The notes: generated by a model not told the origin, from the sequence alone. A DNA stretch of 64,000 bases from Bacillota bacterium (GCA_023393095.1 JAEWMT010000141.1:12796-76795), one strand, 5' to 3'; positions 34,239-43,545 are shown, counted from the stretch's first letter. Translations and numbers: made by a program.

Positions 34239-35438
34239 TTGGCAAAAAATCAAGCAAAGTGGCAAAAAAGTTTTTTAAAAAAAGTTTTTAATGAGAAAGC
34301 TAAAAATCAAGAATTTGCCGATAGAGTTTTTGATGATTTAACATTACTGAATAGTAAAAATACATATTTACCTAATTCACTTTTCAAATTTTATAAAGCC
34401 ACATCAGAAAATATTCTTGATTTAAAGAATAAGAGATTATGGTTGTCACATCCAAGTACCTTTAATGATCCATATGATTGTAAAATTGGTTACAATGAAA
34501 TTGAATATGAAAAATTGCAACTACTCGATGCAATCAAGAATAATGGATTAATAGGTGATTCTGGCGATAATATAATAACATTAAGTGAATACAATGAGTT
34601 AAACGATTCTTGTGTAAACGGGGAAGAGTATTACTTGTACTCACATAAAGCGGCATACGATAGCGCTATTTATAAAATATTAGCAAATAAATCCAAAGAG
34701 TTTCAATCCCAAATAAATATTCTAAGATATAATATAAGAAATGATGCAAAACAAAAAATGGATCATATTATACAAACCAATATTAGGGTAGCATGCTTTT
34801 CAGCAAATAGAAAACGTGACATATATTACTCAAGTCCTTATAATCACGAGAGTTTAAATAAAATTCAAATGTGGTCACATTATGCAGATAATCATAAGGG
34901 ATATTGTGTTGAATATGATTTGTCACCATTAAAAAAAGATTTAATGATTAATTATACCTACGGTCAATTTTACTCAGAAACTGATCGAAAACAATATTTA
35001 GATGAAAGACTAAGTATTGTTGTTAAAGGGGGTCTTTTCCCAGTAATTTATACTTCAAACAGAATAAATCTACCATATAAAAAGTTAAAGGAATATAATA
35101 ATAATGATCCTGAAAAAATTACACGAATTCTTTATAATGCGTATATTACAAAATCTCCAGTTTGGGGCTATGAAAATGAATGGAGACTAATTATTGACGA
35201 CAAGATATCCAATTATTATTCAAACAAGATACCATTTCCTTATATAAAGACAATATACTTAGGGTGTAAGATGGAACAAAGTAATATTGATGAGCTTTTG
35301 AATATTGCCGATGAGTTAGGGGTAGAGGCAAAAATTATGAACATGGAGAACAATAAGTTTGATATGTTTGGGTTACCTTCAAAATGGTATAACTTCGATA
35401 AACACAGTAGATTATATAATAATCCATTCGCCAGGTAA
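34239..35438 (+). CDS. DUF2971 family protein
   Basis: 399 residues from TTG 34239, TGGAGG upstream. The DUF2971 signatures are clear: LFKFYKATSENILDLKNKRL, LSHPSTFNDPYDC, then IRVACFSANRKR and MWSHYADNHKGYCVEYDLSP, and late PVWGYENEWRL. Length and pattern are typical. Function is unknown in the family; members often lie in variable regions near toxin or defence genes. Predicted cytoplasmic. Confidence 0.85.
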   Translation: MAKNQAKWQKSFLKKVFNEKAKNQEFADRVFDDLTLLNSKNTYLPNSLFKFYKATSENILDLKNKRLWLSHPSTFNDPYDCKIGYNEIEYEKLQLLDAIKNNGLIGDSGDNIITLSEYNELNDSCVNGEEYYLYSHKAAYDSAIYKILANKSKEFQSQINILRYNIRNDAKQKMDHIIQTNIRVACFSANRKRDIYYSSPYNHESLNKIQMWSHYADNHKGYCVEYDLSPLKKDLMINYTYGQFYSETDRKQYLDERLSIVVKGGLFPVIYTSNRINLPYKKLKEYNNNDPEKITRILYNAYITKSPVWGYENEWRLIIDDKISNYYSNKIPFPYIKTIYLGCKMEQSNIDELLNIADELGVEAKIMNMENNKFDMFGLPSKWYNFDKHSRLYNNPFAR

Positions 35439-35469
35439 GCGTGTTTTTAAGAAATAATGGGGGTTACAA

Positions 35470-35907
35470 ATGATATTACATTTCACACGTGACAGTGTTT
35501 GCATGGGCGATGATTGTTTTGATAATAGTCGGGATTATGATTTACCTGAACAAGCAAAATGGTCAGATATAATACCATTGATTAAAAAAGAGAATTTTCT
35601 AGCGTCTGTAGCTGGAAATAATGTTGTCTGGGTACTGACAAACAGTATGAATGAAGAAGTGCTCTCTTTTTTTACTTTCAAAGATTTAGTAATCAAAGCT
35701 ACAATGAAAGATACGATAAAAGAAATATGCAAAGGGGACAATACCTTACACTTTATATATTATTCATCCCCTCAAAAGCGTGGCAAATTCATATTTGATT
35801 TGTACAAAGGAAATAAATACGAAATGTGGCATGATGGATGGTTAGATGAATACGAACACTGCCAAGTATCCGCTGAATTAGAAAAGACATGGAAAGACCA
35901 GAAGTGA
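35470..35907 (+). CDS. conserved small protein, function unknown
   Basis: 145 residues from ATG 35470 with GGGGG-type ribosome binding site. It begins ILHFTRDSVCMGDDCFDNSR, has an amphipathic helix region WSDIIPLIKKENFLASVAGN, the aromatic strand NNVVWVLTNS, and ends with an acidic helix. I recall similar sequences as uncharacterised proteins in Clostridia and Bacteroidetes but no named family. The CMGDDC Cys pair is notable. Setting suggests an immunity gene; not shown. Confidence 0.6.
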   Translation: MILHFTRDSVCMGDDCFDNSRDYDLPEQAKWSDIIPLIKKENFLASVAGNNVVWVLTNSMNEEVLSFFTFKDLVIKATMKDTIKEICKGDNTLHFIYYSSPQKRGKFIFDLYKGNKYEMWHDGWLDEYEHCQVSAELEKTWKDQK

Positions 35908-36020
35908 TTTTATAACAACTTAAAGTAATTTCCCTTTATGTTTGTGAAGGAAAGCCTAGCAATTAGGCAAATTCCAATTTGTAGCTCGGTTTATAAATAT
36001 TTGTCTAAGGAGTGGAAGAG

Positions 36021-36545
36021 TTGAAAAGCAAAAAACATTATATTTCAATTGCATTCGGAACAGTTTTTATTTTTTCGTTACTGATTTTTTTCGCTGCGCA
36101 AAGCAAACTTGATGGTTCTACCGTTGAAAGTAGAGAATTGAAATTGAACAAGCTAAGCAAAATAAACCGTAATGCTCATATTTGTTACGAAACTAATATT
36201 GATGATTATATAGTAAGTGGGTATATTAGTTCAAATAACACGTATGGTCTTGCGATATTTGTACCAGTAGGAAATGGAAAGTATAGACTTCAAAGCAATT
36301 GTTTAAGAGAAAATAATGAATTAATCCATGATAGTGTTATTGTAAATCAAAAAAATTATGATTTGTTTTGGGCAAACAAAGCAAACTTAGATTATGCTGA
36401 AATAACTTATACTGTTTCTAATAGGGCTCAGGAAACTTTAAAACTAGATGCAACAGATAATAAAATTATTTATTACAAGGCACCATCAAATGATTACTCA
36501 ATTGAATATGTTTTTGTTGATTCTAATGGAAATCGATATAAGTAA
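36021..36545 (+). CDS. single-pass membrane protein, function unknown
   Basis: 174 residues from TTG 36021 (AAGGAG eight bases upstream; a GTG at 36012 lies in the ribosome binding site). One membrane segment at residues about 6-26 (ISIAFGTVFIFSLLIFFAA), then an external beta-rich domain (YIVSGYISSNNTYGLAIFVP and IEYVFVDSNGNRYK). No family recognised. It lies between the CMGDDC protein and the SseB-like gene. Confidence 0.6.
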   Translation: MKSKKHYISIAFGTVFIFSLLIFFAAQSKLDGSTVESRELKLNKLSKINRNAHICYETNIDDYIVSGYISSNNTYGLAIFVPVGNGKYRLQSNCLRENNELIHDSVIVNQKNYDLFWANKANLDYAEITYTVSNRAQETLKLDATDNKIIYYKAPSNDYSIEYVFVDSNGNRYK

Positions 36546-36703
36546 AACGCTACGCAAATGAGCATTATACAAAGCACAACAACTTACAATTTGTGAGGAA
36601 CTCTAAAATTCTCATTATATTAATTGAATTATTATCTATGGGAACAAAATACAATTAGGAAAAGGGGTAAGAATTATGGAAACAATACAACAGGGTTTCA
36701 TAT

Positions 36704-37792
36704 ATGCCTTACACAAATAATTACTATCTTGACTTTGAAAATGGTAAACCAACGGGCTACATATTTACAGAAAAACAATACTACGACGAATATCAGGATT
36801 ATATGATGCAACAACAGATATTTGTTAAACCTTTAGAAATCAATGAAGAACAAAGGATGTTAATGTTTGGGGATTTGTATCGAAGCGGTTTTGAACTGCT
36901 TGTGATAGATAACGGTCAGACTCATTTGGCTATGAGCTTGTTTGATGTTATTGATAAACCAGATTTTTCAGATGTTCCCGAGATAAATAGACCAATATTG
37001 AATCCTAGATTAGTTTGTGCTGCTAACCAGTTCTTTCAGGGGCTGAGTACTAAAAGAGTTAACCGTGATATGGAAGCAAATATGTTCAAGGAAATATATC
37101 ATGCGAAATATCTTATGCCTTTGGATGCAAGTAAAATGAATATGGAGAAATCAAATGCAGAAAACGGAGAATGTGTTATAAAGGAAAAGAGTATTATTCA
37201 ATTTCCATTAATAACGAATTCAGAAAATAAAAGCTTCTATCCGTTTTTTACTGACTGGAATGAATTCAGAAGATTTGATAAAGAGCAAAAGTTTAGTGGT
37301 AATATTGCGACCTTTGATGATATCAAAAATTTTATTGATAAAGCTGATGGAATTTCTATTAATCCATATGGAGTAAATATTATTGTGACGAAAGATATGA
37401 TTAATGTTATTGAAAGTGCAGCAAAAGGCGTGCTTCAAAATACGGTGATAAAAGAACAGGTAGCAGAGAAGGATACAAAGGTTATGCTTGGAGAGCCGGC
37501 AGAGTATCCTAGGGAGATGATTGATGCGATTTGTAAATATCTTAAAACCAACAAGAATGTTAATGCCGCATATCTGAGATTAATGGTTAAAGATAATGAG
37601 CAAAGTTATCTTATTGTTGTTGATTTCTCTGGTGATAAAAATGAAGTTTTTAGTGGCATAGCTAATGCAGGAGTTCCTTTTTCTAATGGTAAATATCTTG
37701 ATTTTGTTCCCTTATCAAACAGTTTTGGAAAAGGTGCTGTCGAGAATGTAGAACCATTTTATAAGAAAAGGAAGTTTGGGATTTTTGGATAA
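36704..37792 (+). CDS. SseB-like domain protein
   Basis: 362 residues. The middle part (about residues 128-250) matches the SseB N-terminal domain: YLMPLDASKM, IIQFPLITNSENKSFYPFFT, DWNEFRRFD, and DGISINPYGVNIIVTKDMI; the C-terminal 90 residues fit the SseB C-terminal domain (NVNAAYLRLMVKDNEQSYLI). In E. coli SseB is tied to serine sensitivity; in Firmicutes such domains often occur near polymorphic toxin loci. The start is uncertain: ATG 36676 has a better leader but a different, short frame. Confidence 0.75.
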   Translation: MPYTNNYYLDFENGKPTGYIFTEKQYYDEYQDYMMQQQIFVKPLEINEEQRMLMFGDLYRSGFELLVIDNGQTHLAMSLFDVIDKPDFSDVPEINRPILNPRLVCAANQFFQGLSTKRVNRDMEANMFKEIYHAKYLMPLDASKMNMEKSNAENGECVIKEKSIIQFPLITNSENKSFYPFFTDWNEFRRFDKEQKFSGNIATFDDIKNFIDKADGISINPYGVNIIVTKDMINVIESAAKGVLQNTVIKEQVAEKDTKVMLGEPAEYPREMIDAICKYLKTNKNVNAAYLRLMVKDNEQSYLIVVDFSGDKNEVFSGIANAGVPFSNGKYLDFVPLSNSFGKGAVENVEPFYKKRKFGIFG

Positions 37793-37855
37793 GTATATTA
37801 ATGGGTTGGAGTTATTATAAACATTCAAAACGTATACCGAGGAGAAAATAATAAA

Positions 37856-38962
37856 GTGAAAAAGAATAAATTGATAAATGTTATTTTAATAATTACATTA
37901 TTGTTAATGATTAATGGATGTAAAAAAACTGAAAAAGTAAATAATCCTAAGGACTTAACTATTTCACTGTCACCGACTTCGACGATTACAGTAGCTCCAA
38001 CTATTACACCTACGATAGAACCATCTACAACACCAACGATTGCACCTATAATACCAACCCCCACTCCTAAAGAACTTTCCATAAAAGCCTACGAGAAATT
38101 TATGAAAAATAAAACGAAGGTATCTTTTGATCGATTTATGCCAAAAGATGATATGGAGGAAGCTTTATACAAAAAGGGAAGAGAATATACACTTTCGGAA
38201 GTACTCGATATAGTAACGGCATATTATTTTAAAAACTCTACAAATAAGAAAATTGATTATATAGATTACAGCTATATCGATTGTGGCAAGGATGGAGTGA
38301 ACGAACTGGTTCTTCGTTTCAATGGTATGAACATTGATGATGAGGATGATGATAGTACTCTTGTTTATATCATAAAATATATCGATGAGAAACTATCTCT
38401 TTGTTATTCTTACGAGACTTGGGCCAGAAGCGAGTCCACATTGAATGAATATGGATATTATCAGTCTGGTGGTAGCAATGGAGCTAGTAATCATGGTAGT
38501 GAAGATAGTCTTATTGATAAATATGGCAACTGGCAGTTTATTGTATCTATTGAAAGTGAACTCGATATCAATCAGCTCGCTTGGTCAGACAAGCTAGGGA
38601 AGATTTCTAAAGTAGCGAAGAAAAAGGGAATATCAGGTGGAATTGAGCTAGACACCATACGTTTTGATAATAATGAAAATGCGGCTAATTCAGATGAGGT
38701 TGATAATCAAGAGTGTTTCTATACATTTTATGTTTATGACAATAATATGAAGCTAATCAAGGATGCGAACCTATATAAGAACAGCATATATAAAAAAATT
38801 TTCGATGAGGCAAAGGTACCATTTATTACGCCAGAAGAGGTATCGAAGATGATTTCGGAAAAAGAGGAAAAGGTGGGAGCTAAAGCTGAAATCAAAAAAG
38901 GAACAAAAATAACCTGGAAGACTCTTAGTGGAAACTTGTTTTCTGATTATGTGGGTAGATAG
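37856..38962 (+). CDS. lipoprotein with Thr/Pro linker, function unknown
   Basis: 368 residues from GTG 37856. Type II signal peptide with lipobox MINGC at about residue 22, then a Thr/Pro/Ile-rich linker of about 40 residues (TITPTIEPSTTPTIAPIIPT) and an acidic globular domain (KIDYIDYSYIDCGKDGVNEL, a calcium-loop-like DCGKDGVNEL). Lipid-anchored outside the membrane. No family recognised beyond a generic surface lipoprotein. The next gene encodes a similar but shorter protein. Confidence 0.75.
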   Translation: MKKNKLINVILIITLLLMINGCKKTEKVNNPKDLTISLSPTSTITVAPTITPTIEPSTTPTIAPIIPTPTPKELSIKAYEKFMKNKTKVSFDRFMPKDDMEEALYKKGREYTLSEVLDIVTAYYFKNSTNKKIDYIDYSYIDCGKDGVNELVLRFNGMNIDDEDDDSTLVYIIKYIDEKLSLCYSYETWARSESTLNEYGYYQSGGSNGASNHGSEDSLIDKYGNWQFIVSIESELDINQLAWSDKLGKISKVAKKKGISGGIELDTIRFDNNENAANSDEVDNQECFYTFYVYDNNMKLIKDANLYKNSIYKKIFDEAKVPFITPEEVSKMISEKEEKVGAKAEIKKGTKITWKTLSGNLFSDYVGR

Positions 38963-39035
38963 ATTATAATCAATAATGGAGTATTCTGCGATGGGTTATG
39001 TCGAAAATGAATAATTTCAAAACCAGAGGTATGAA

Positions 39036-39443
39036 ATGAAAAAGATAATTATAGTTACACCATGTTTGATCGCCATTTTAATAATGAGTGCCTATAATAA
39101 AGATAGCGGAGTAATAAATGATAATACAACAATTTCAACCAGCCCAACCTATATCACCAGTCAGACCCCAACATTCTCTCCGGTGCCTACACAGGCTGAT
39201 ACCTCAGACAATATCACACCATTAAATGAGGATACAGCGGTAGCGATGGTTAGAAATCGAATGAAGGATTTAAATGATCCACGATATTATGGTGATGACA
39301 CTTTTGTTAGAGTTGATCATCTAGATAATAATAATAACTATGTAATCCAAGTATATAACTCAGGTGAAGATATGTCTAATACTATTAACTGGTACACAGT
39401 TGATAGGATTTCAGGTTATTTAACAGCTATGTTTGATGAATGA
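39036..39443 (+). CDS. lipoprotein-like exported protein lacking the lipobox Cys
   Basis: 135 residues. N-terminal signal MKKIIIVTPCLIAILIMSAY followed by NKDSG, a Thr/Ser/Pro linker and a short C-terminal domain (NNNNYVIQVYNSGEDMSNTI). At the place where a lipobox Cys is expected (SAC) the codon is TAT, giving SAY; one base change (TGT to TAT) would explain this. The protein is then probably membrane-anchored by its signal or not processed. It follows the lipoprotein at 37856, with which it shares the linker style. Confidence 0.7.
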   Translation: MKKIIIVTPCLIAILIMSAYNKDSGVINDNTTISTSPTYITSQTPTFSPVPTQADTSDNITPLNEDTAVAMVRNRMKDLNDPRYYGDDTFVRVDHLDNNNNYVIQVYNSGEDMSNTINWYTVDRISGYLTAMFDE

Positions 39444-39480
39444 TGTGTTAAAGTATTAATTCGTATAAGGAGTAGATGGA

Positions 39481-40032
39481 ATGATAACACCAAAAGAATT
39501 TGTTAGTAAGTGGAGTGCTATAGAAAATGAAAAGCTACTGAAATTTAACTCTGAATCTTTAAATCATTTAAATATTGATAATCAATCAAAAATATTTCTT
39601 ATTGAGGCAGGTCTGCCTGCCTCAGCATCACCATTCCTTGAGTTTGAAGTTATATATGGAAAGGCTATACCAACAGCTTCCGAGAAATGGGGAATAGATA
39701 ATAAGTATAGTATTTATAAATGCATAGGATCTAATGGTTCTGGTGATCCGATATGTATCAATGAGATAAACGGCAATATTATATTCTTAAATCATGATGA
39801 TGATTTTAAAGAAGTGCTAATTAACTCTTCTATTTTTCAATTAGCAGAATCCTTACTTGCTTATGCTCTACTTGCAGTGGAAACGATAAATGAAAATGGT
39901 GAAGAAGCTTTTTTAGATAATAGTATTCCGAAGAGATTGAAAAAGTGGATTGCAGATGAATTAAAAAGAATTGATGAAGTAGCGGTTAATAAAAATTGTT
40001 TCTGGGGAATAGAATTATCAAACCTTGAGTGA
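39481..40032 (+). CDS. SUKH-4 family immunity protein
   Basis: 183 residues from ATG 39481, AAGGAG upstream. SUKH-type features: LIEAGLPASASPFLEFEV, YKCIGSNGSGDPICINEING, IIFLNHDDDFKEVLINSSIF and SLLAYALLAVETI. These match the SUKH-4 group that neutralises diverse polymorphic toxins. It is the last gene of the accessory block, right before core proC, and no toxin lies beside it. Confidence 0.82.
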   Translation: MITPKEFVSKWSAIENEKLLKFNSESLNHLNIDNQSKIFLIEAGLPASASPFLEFEVIYGKAIPTASEKWGIDNKYSIYKCIGSNGSGDPICINEINGNIIFLNHDDDFKEVLINSSIFQLAESLLAYALLAVETINENGEEAFLDNSIPKRLKKWIADELKRIDEVAVNKNCFWGIELSNLE

Positions 40033-40188
40033 TATATAAATAAACACCGCCCTTTTTTTCATTTCCATTTATTAAGTATTTATGTTAGAATAACTACAAG
40101 TTAGATATATGGATCAATAGGAGATTATAGAGCTAAAAATCATCGGTACATTTCATATTGATACAAAACAAGAGAAAGAAGGATTATC

Positions 40189-40995
40189 ATGGCATTATTT
40201 GGTTTTATCGGAGCAGGAAATATGGGATATCCCTTAATTAAAGCGGCAATCCATACTTTTGGAGGCAATGAGGTAGTTTATACGGATGTATCAGAAACCC
40301 GACTACAATTTGTTAAGGGAGAAACCGGAGTTGATTATGTTAAGGATAATATCTCAGTTGTAAAACAATGCAGATATCTTGTACTAGCAGTAAAACCTCA
40401 GTTCTTTCCACAGGTATTTAAGGAGATTAAAAGCTTTGTGACAGCCGATCAGATTGTAATCAGTATCGCTGCCGGTGTCACAATTGATACAATAAAAGAA
40501 GCATTATCGGATGAAATTCGTATCGTTAGAGCAATGCCGAATACATCAGCAATGGTATTAAAGAGTATGACAGGAATCAGCTTTTCACAGAATACCTTTT
40601 CAGAGGAAGAAAAAGAAGTAATCGGTAAGTTTTTTGAATCCTTTGGTAAATATGAAGTATTTAACGAAGGTCTGATGAATGCGTTAGTCTGTGCAAATGG
40701 CAGTTCACCGGCTTATGTTTATATGTTCATAGAAGCTTTGGCTGACAGCGTGGTAAGCTATGGTATCCCGAGGGATAAAGCATATACGCTTGCGGCTCAG
40801 ACAGTGTTCGGTTCGGCAGCCATGGTATTAGAGACGGGAGAGCATCCGGGACGTTTAAAGGATAATGTATGCTCACCGGGAGGAACTACGATAGCGGCAG
40901 TGAAGGCCTTAGAAGAGCATGGCTTTAGAAATGCTATTATGAAGGCAACTGATGCCTGCTATGAGAAGGCTGTTGAATTAAGTAAGAAAAAATAA
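40189..40995 (+). CDS. proC: pyrroline-5-carboxylate reductase
   Basis: 268 residues. N-terminal Rossmann fold FIGAGNMGYPLIKAA, LAVKPQFFPQV, IVRAMPNTSAMV and the C-terminal signature VCSPGGTTIAAVKALEEHGFR. Last step of proline synthesis, reducing P5C with NAD(P)H. It is 23 kb from proBA but serves the same pathway. AAAGAAGGA lies just before ATG 40189. Confidence 0.96.
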   Translation: MALFGFIGAGNMGYPLIKAAIHTFGGNEVVYTDVSETRLQFVKGETGVDYVKDNISVVKQCRYLVLAVKPQFFPQVFKEIKSFVTADQIVISIAAGVTIDTIKEALSDEIRIVRAMPNTSAMVLKSMTGISFSQNTFSEEEKEVIGKFFESFGKYEVFNEGLMNALVCANGSSPAYVYMFIEALADSVVSYGIPRDKAYTLAAQTVFGSAAMVLETGEHPGRLKDNVCSPGGTTIAAVKALEEHGFRNAIMKATDACYEKAVELSKKK

Positions 40996-40998
40996 TAA

Positions 40999-41019
40999 GT
41001 GCTTGCGGCAAATCTGACC
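40999..41019. repeat. short sequence shared with IS-like debris at 25574
   Basis: CTTGCGGCAAATCTGACC here and CTTGCGGCTAATCTGACC at 25577-25594 differ at a single base; over 21 bases 17 agree. It sits in the short gap between proC and the NUDIX gene. Too short to name an element. Confidence 0.4.
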
Positions 41020-41054
41020 GAGAACATACTTTTTTCTATAAAGGAGTAAATTAC

Positions 41055-41591
41055 ATGATTCCACACAAACGAATAAAGAGAGAATTAATTCATAAGGGTA
41101 GTATCATAGACTTTTACCGTGATACAATTGAAATAAAAGGTGGAAAGCAAACGAATTTTGATTTCATCCAACATCATGGAGCTGCAGCGATGATACCGGT
41201 TGATTCCGATGGTAATATCATAATGGTTCGCCAATACCGTAATGCTGTGGATCAGTATACCCTTGAGATTCCGGCAGGTGGATTGAATGCAGGAGAAGAC
41301 AATGAAACCTGTGCAATCCGCGAATGTGAGGAGGAGACAGGGTACAAGGCTGGAGAGGTATATCATTTGTTTGATCTGTATACAACAGTGGCTTTCAGTA
41401 ATGAGAAGATTGGAATTTACTATACGACGAATATTACGCCCTCAAAGCAGAATCTGGATGAGGATGAATTTGTGAATGTGGAAAAGCATTCTTTGGAAGA
41501 ATTAACAAGAATGATTCTTAATGGTGAAATTGTTGATGCTAAGACAATCGCAGGTATTTTAGCGTATAAGGCAAAGATAGAATTAAACTGA
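41055..41591 (+). CDS. nudF: NUDIX hydrolase, ADP-ribose pyrophosphatase type
   Basis: 178 residues from ATG 41055, AAGGAG upstream. The Nudix box is complete: GGLNAGEDNETCAIRECEEE followed by TGY, in the order G-x5-E-x7-RE-x2-EE-x-G. The preceding VRQYRNAVDQYTLEIPAGG is typical of ADP-ribose pyrophosphatases, which cleave ADP-ribose to AMP and ribose-5-phosphate. As in Bacillus (nudF-spoIIM-ripX) it lies before spoIIM and xerD. Confidence 0.93.
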   Translation: MIPHKRIKRELIHKGSIIDFYRDTIEIKGGKQTNFDFIQHHGAAAMIPVDSDGNIIMVRQYRNAVDQYTLEIPAGGLNAGEDNETCAIRECEEETGYKAGEVYHLFDLYTTVAFSNEKIGIYYTTNITPSKQNLDEDEFVNVEKHSLEELTRMILNGEIVDAKTIAGILAYKAKIELN

Positions 41592-41715
41592 ACATGAAAT
41601 CTGGCTTGTACTGATTCGCATGTACCTTTGTTGTAGATATAGATATACAGCTTGTTCTATTTCAGCATTCCTGTCATATGATTATATAAATGTGAAATGA
41701 TGGGAAGGGTAGTAT

Positions 41716-42327
41716 ATGAAACCGTTAAAATTTCAAATACATAAACTAAATATTATTCAGATATCGGTGATTCTTTTAGTGATTGGCTTAATTCTCGGAG
41801 TATTAAGTGCTAATATTTTCAGGGGAAATTATATTGGTCAGATGCAGAGCTATGAAGATGGTGTGTTTTCTAAAATTACAGCAGGAAATATTGATTATAC
41901 CGGTTTTTTTGGTTATGTCCTTAAGAAAAATTTTAGCGATTTCATTACTTTTTGGCTGCTTAGTATTACGATACTCGGGGTTCCCTATATGGCTTTTAAA
42001 GTTACCTTCTTCGGGTTCTTCAGCGGTTTTTTTATCTCAGCTGTAACGATGCAGTATGGACTGAAAGGACTTCTTTTAGTCTTTGCTTATGTATTCCCAC
42101 AAGGGTTATTATATTTGCCGATTATTCTTATCAGCTTGTATAAGGGCTTTGAGCTGTGCAGAACAATTTACAGTGAGAACCGCAATAGTTTCGGGGGAAT
42201 CGTAAAACTATTGAAGAGTTACCTTATCATAATATTGCTGTTAGCGGTTGCATTATTAGCAGCAAGCTTTCTGGAAGCATATCCGGGTGCATACATATTG
42301 AAGAAGGCACTTGGATCCTTTACATAA
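41716..42327 (+). CDS. spoIIM: stage II sporulation protein M
   Basis: 203 residues with about five membrane segments. Family features: VILLVIGLILGVLSANIF, then NFSDFITFWLLSITILGVPY, KVTFFGFFSGFFISAVTMQY and VFPQGLLYLPIILI. SpoIIM anchors the SpoIID-SpoIIP peptidoglycan-degrading machine that drives engulfment of the forespore. GGAAGGG lies before the ATG. Gene order with nudF and xerD is that of other endospore formers. Confidence 0.94.
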   Translation: MKPLKFQIHKLNIIQISVILLVIGLILGVLSANIFRGNYIGQMQSYEDGVFSKITAGNIDYTGFFGYVLKKNFSDFITFWLLSITILGVPYMAFKVTFFGFFSGFFISAVTMQYGLKGLLLVFAYVFPQGLLYLPIILISLYKGFELCRTIYSENRNSFGGIVKLLKSYLIIILLLAVALLAASFLEAYPGAYILKKALGSFT

Positions 42328-42402
42328 ATGATTGGAATAAATGTTATTGGGTAAACTATGGTAATCCAAGAATATAATCTGATTTTTACGGGGAGGTAGC
42401 AA

Positions 42403-43278
42403 ATGGAACAGTATGTCAAGGATTTCATCGAATATTTAAAGAATGTAAAACATGCTTCAGTAAATACATTGCAGGCATATCAGAATGATTTGAAAAAATT
42501 GCTGTTATTCTATGAAAAGCAGAATATAAACTCTGTAATTAAAATAAATGAAACTAGCCTGAATTCTTATGTACTGACACTGGAAAAAGAGGGTCTGTCA
42601 CCTGCATCGGTATCAAGAAATATCGCTGCCATGAAAGCATTTTTATTATTTTTGATCAAGCAGGGTATTATGAAAGGGGATCCTTCGGAGCGAATTAAAC
42701 CCCCGAAAATACAGAAGAAATTACCCCAGGTAATTGACGCGTCCATGGTGGATAAGCTTCTCTTACAGCCAAATTTGAATACTCACAAAGGTATCCGGGA
42801 TCGTGCAATGCTAGAGCTGCTTTATGCAACGGGCCTTAAAGTAACAGAACTGATTTCCATCAAGGTTTCGGATGTTAATCTGTCTGGTAAATATATTACC
42901 TGCGGTGAAATACGAGAACGAAACGTACCCTTTGGAAAAACGGCAAAAGCTGCTTTGCAGGAATATCTGAAAATAAGATCGACTCATTTTGATAAAAATA
43001 ACAACGAGATTCTTTTCTTAAATTCCTCAGGTGAACAGCTTAGCAGACAGGGCTTATGGAAAATACTTAAGGCATATGCGAAGCCAGTTGGGCTTAACGA
43101 TATTAATCCCAATACAATCAGACATTCCTTTGCTGTGCATATGATTGATAACGGAGCGGATTTGGGAAGTGTGCAGGAGCTCCTTGGACATGCGGATATT
43201 ACGACGACCCAGCTTTATATGACCCATGGCTATAAAAACAGCAGGGAAGTATATATGAATACGCATCCGAGAGCATAG
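42403..43278 (+). CDS. XerD-like tyrosine recombinase with altered active site
   Basis: 291 residues, normal length. N-terminal SAM-like domain (FIEYLKNVKHASVNTLQAY) and C-terminal catalytic domain ending THPRA as in XerD. Active-site residues: the first Arg is Lys146 (ATGLKVTEL for ATGLRVSEL); the hairpin Lys of GKGxKER is lost (ITCGEIRERN, about 164-173); the His of HxxR is Asn237 (NPNTIRH); Arg240, His263 (LLGH) and nucleophile Tyr272 (QLYMTH) are kept. By position after spoIIM it corresponds to ripX/xerD. It may be slow, inactive or specialised. Confidence 0.85.
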   Translation: MEQYVKDFIEYLKNVKHASVNTLQAYQNDLKKLLLFYEKQNINSVIKINETSLNSYVLTLEKEGLSPASVSRNIAAMKAFLLFLIKQGIMKGDPSERIKPPKIQKKLPQVIDASMVDKLLLQPNLNTHKGIRDRAMLELLYATGLKVTELISIKVSDVNLSGKYITCGEIRERNVPFGKTAKAALQEYLKIRSTHFDKNNNEILFLNSSGEQLSRQGLWKILKAYAKPVGLNDINPNTIRHSFAVHMIDNGADLGSVQELLGHADITTTQLYMTHGYKNSREVYMNTHPRA

Positions 43279-43507
43279 TGTATATTATAAAAGCAGATTT
43301 ACACATAGAAGTTTATGCCTACATCATCCAAAAGTGCATTTTCAACGCATTTAACATAAACTAATTCAAAGGGCAGGTATGTTAGTGAGTGAATTAAAAG
43401 GTAATTCACAAAGTGTACTATAATTCATTTAAGAAGACCAGCGAAGTTCGCACAAAGGTGCTCTCACCTTGTCCTTCCAAAGTTTTGAGATACCAATTTG
43501 TAAAAAT

Positions 43508-43545
43508 AAGAGGAATCGGCTTGTCCCGATTCCTCTTTCATTTTT
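43508..43545. terminator. bidirectional Rho-independent terminator
   Basis: A 12-bp perfect stem (43508-43519 with 43526-43537) and six-base loop, followed by TCATTTTTT on the plus strand and by a T-rich run on the minus strand. It lies between the convergent xerD-like and DAHP synthase genes and can end both. The 230 bases before it contain nothing else supportable. Confidence 0.88.

Noticed and set aside
36624..36806. 60-codon frame before the SseB-like gene
   Set aside because: It overlaps the start of the SseB-like gene in another frame and shows no family features. A real start at 36676 would give only 14 codons.
40033..40188. Attachment site of an integrative element at the edge of the accessory block
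   Set aside because: No tRNA, integrase or matching direct repeat was found at 31.6-32.0 kb and 40.0-40.2 kb; the XerD-like gene belongs to the conserved spoIIM neighbourhood.
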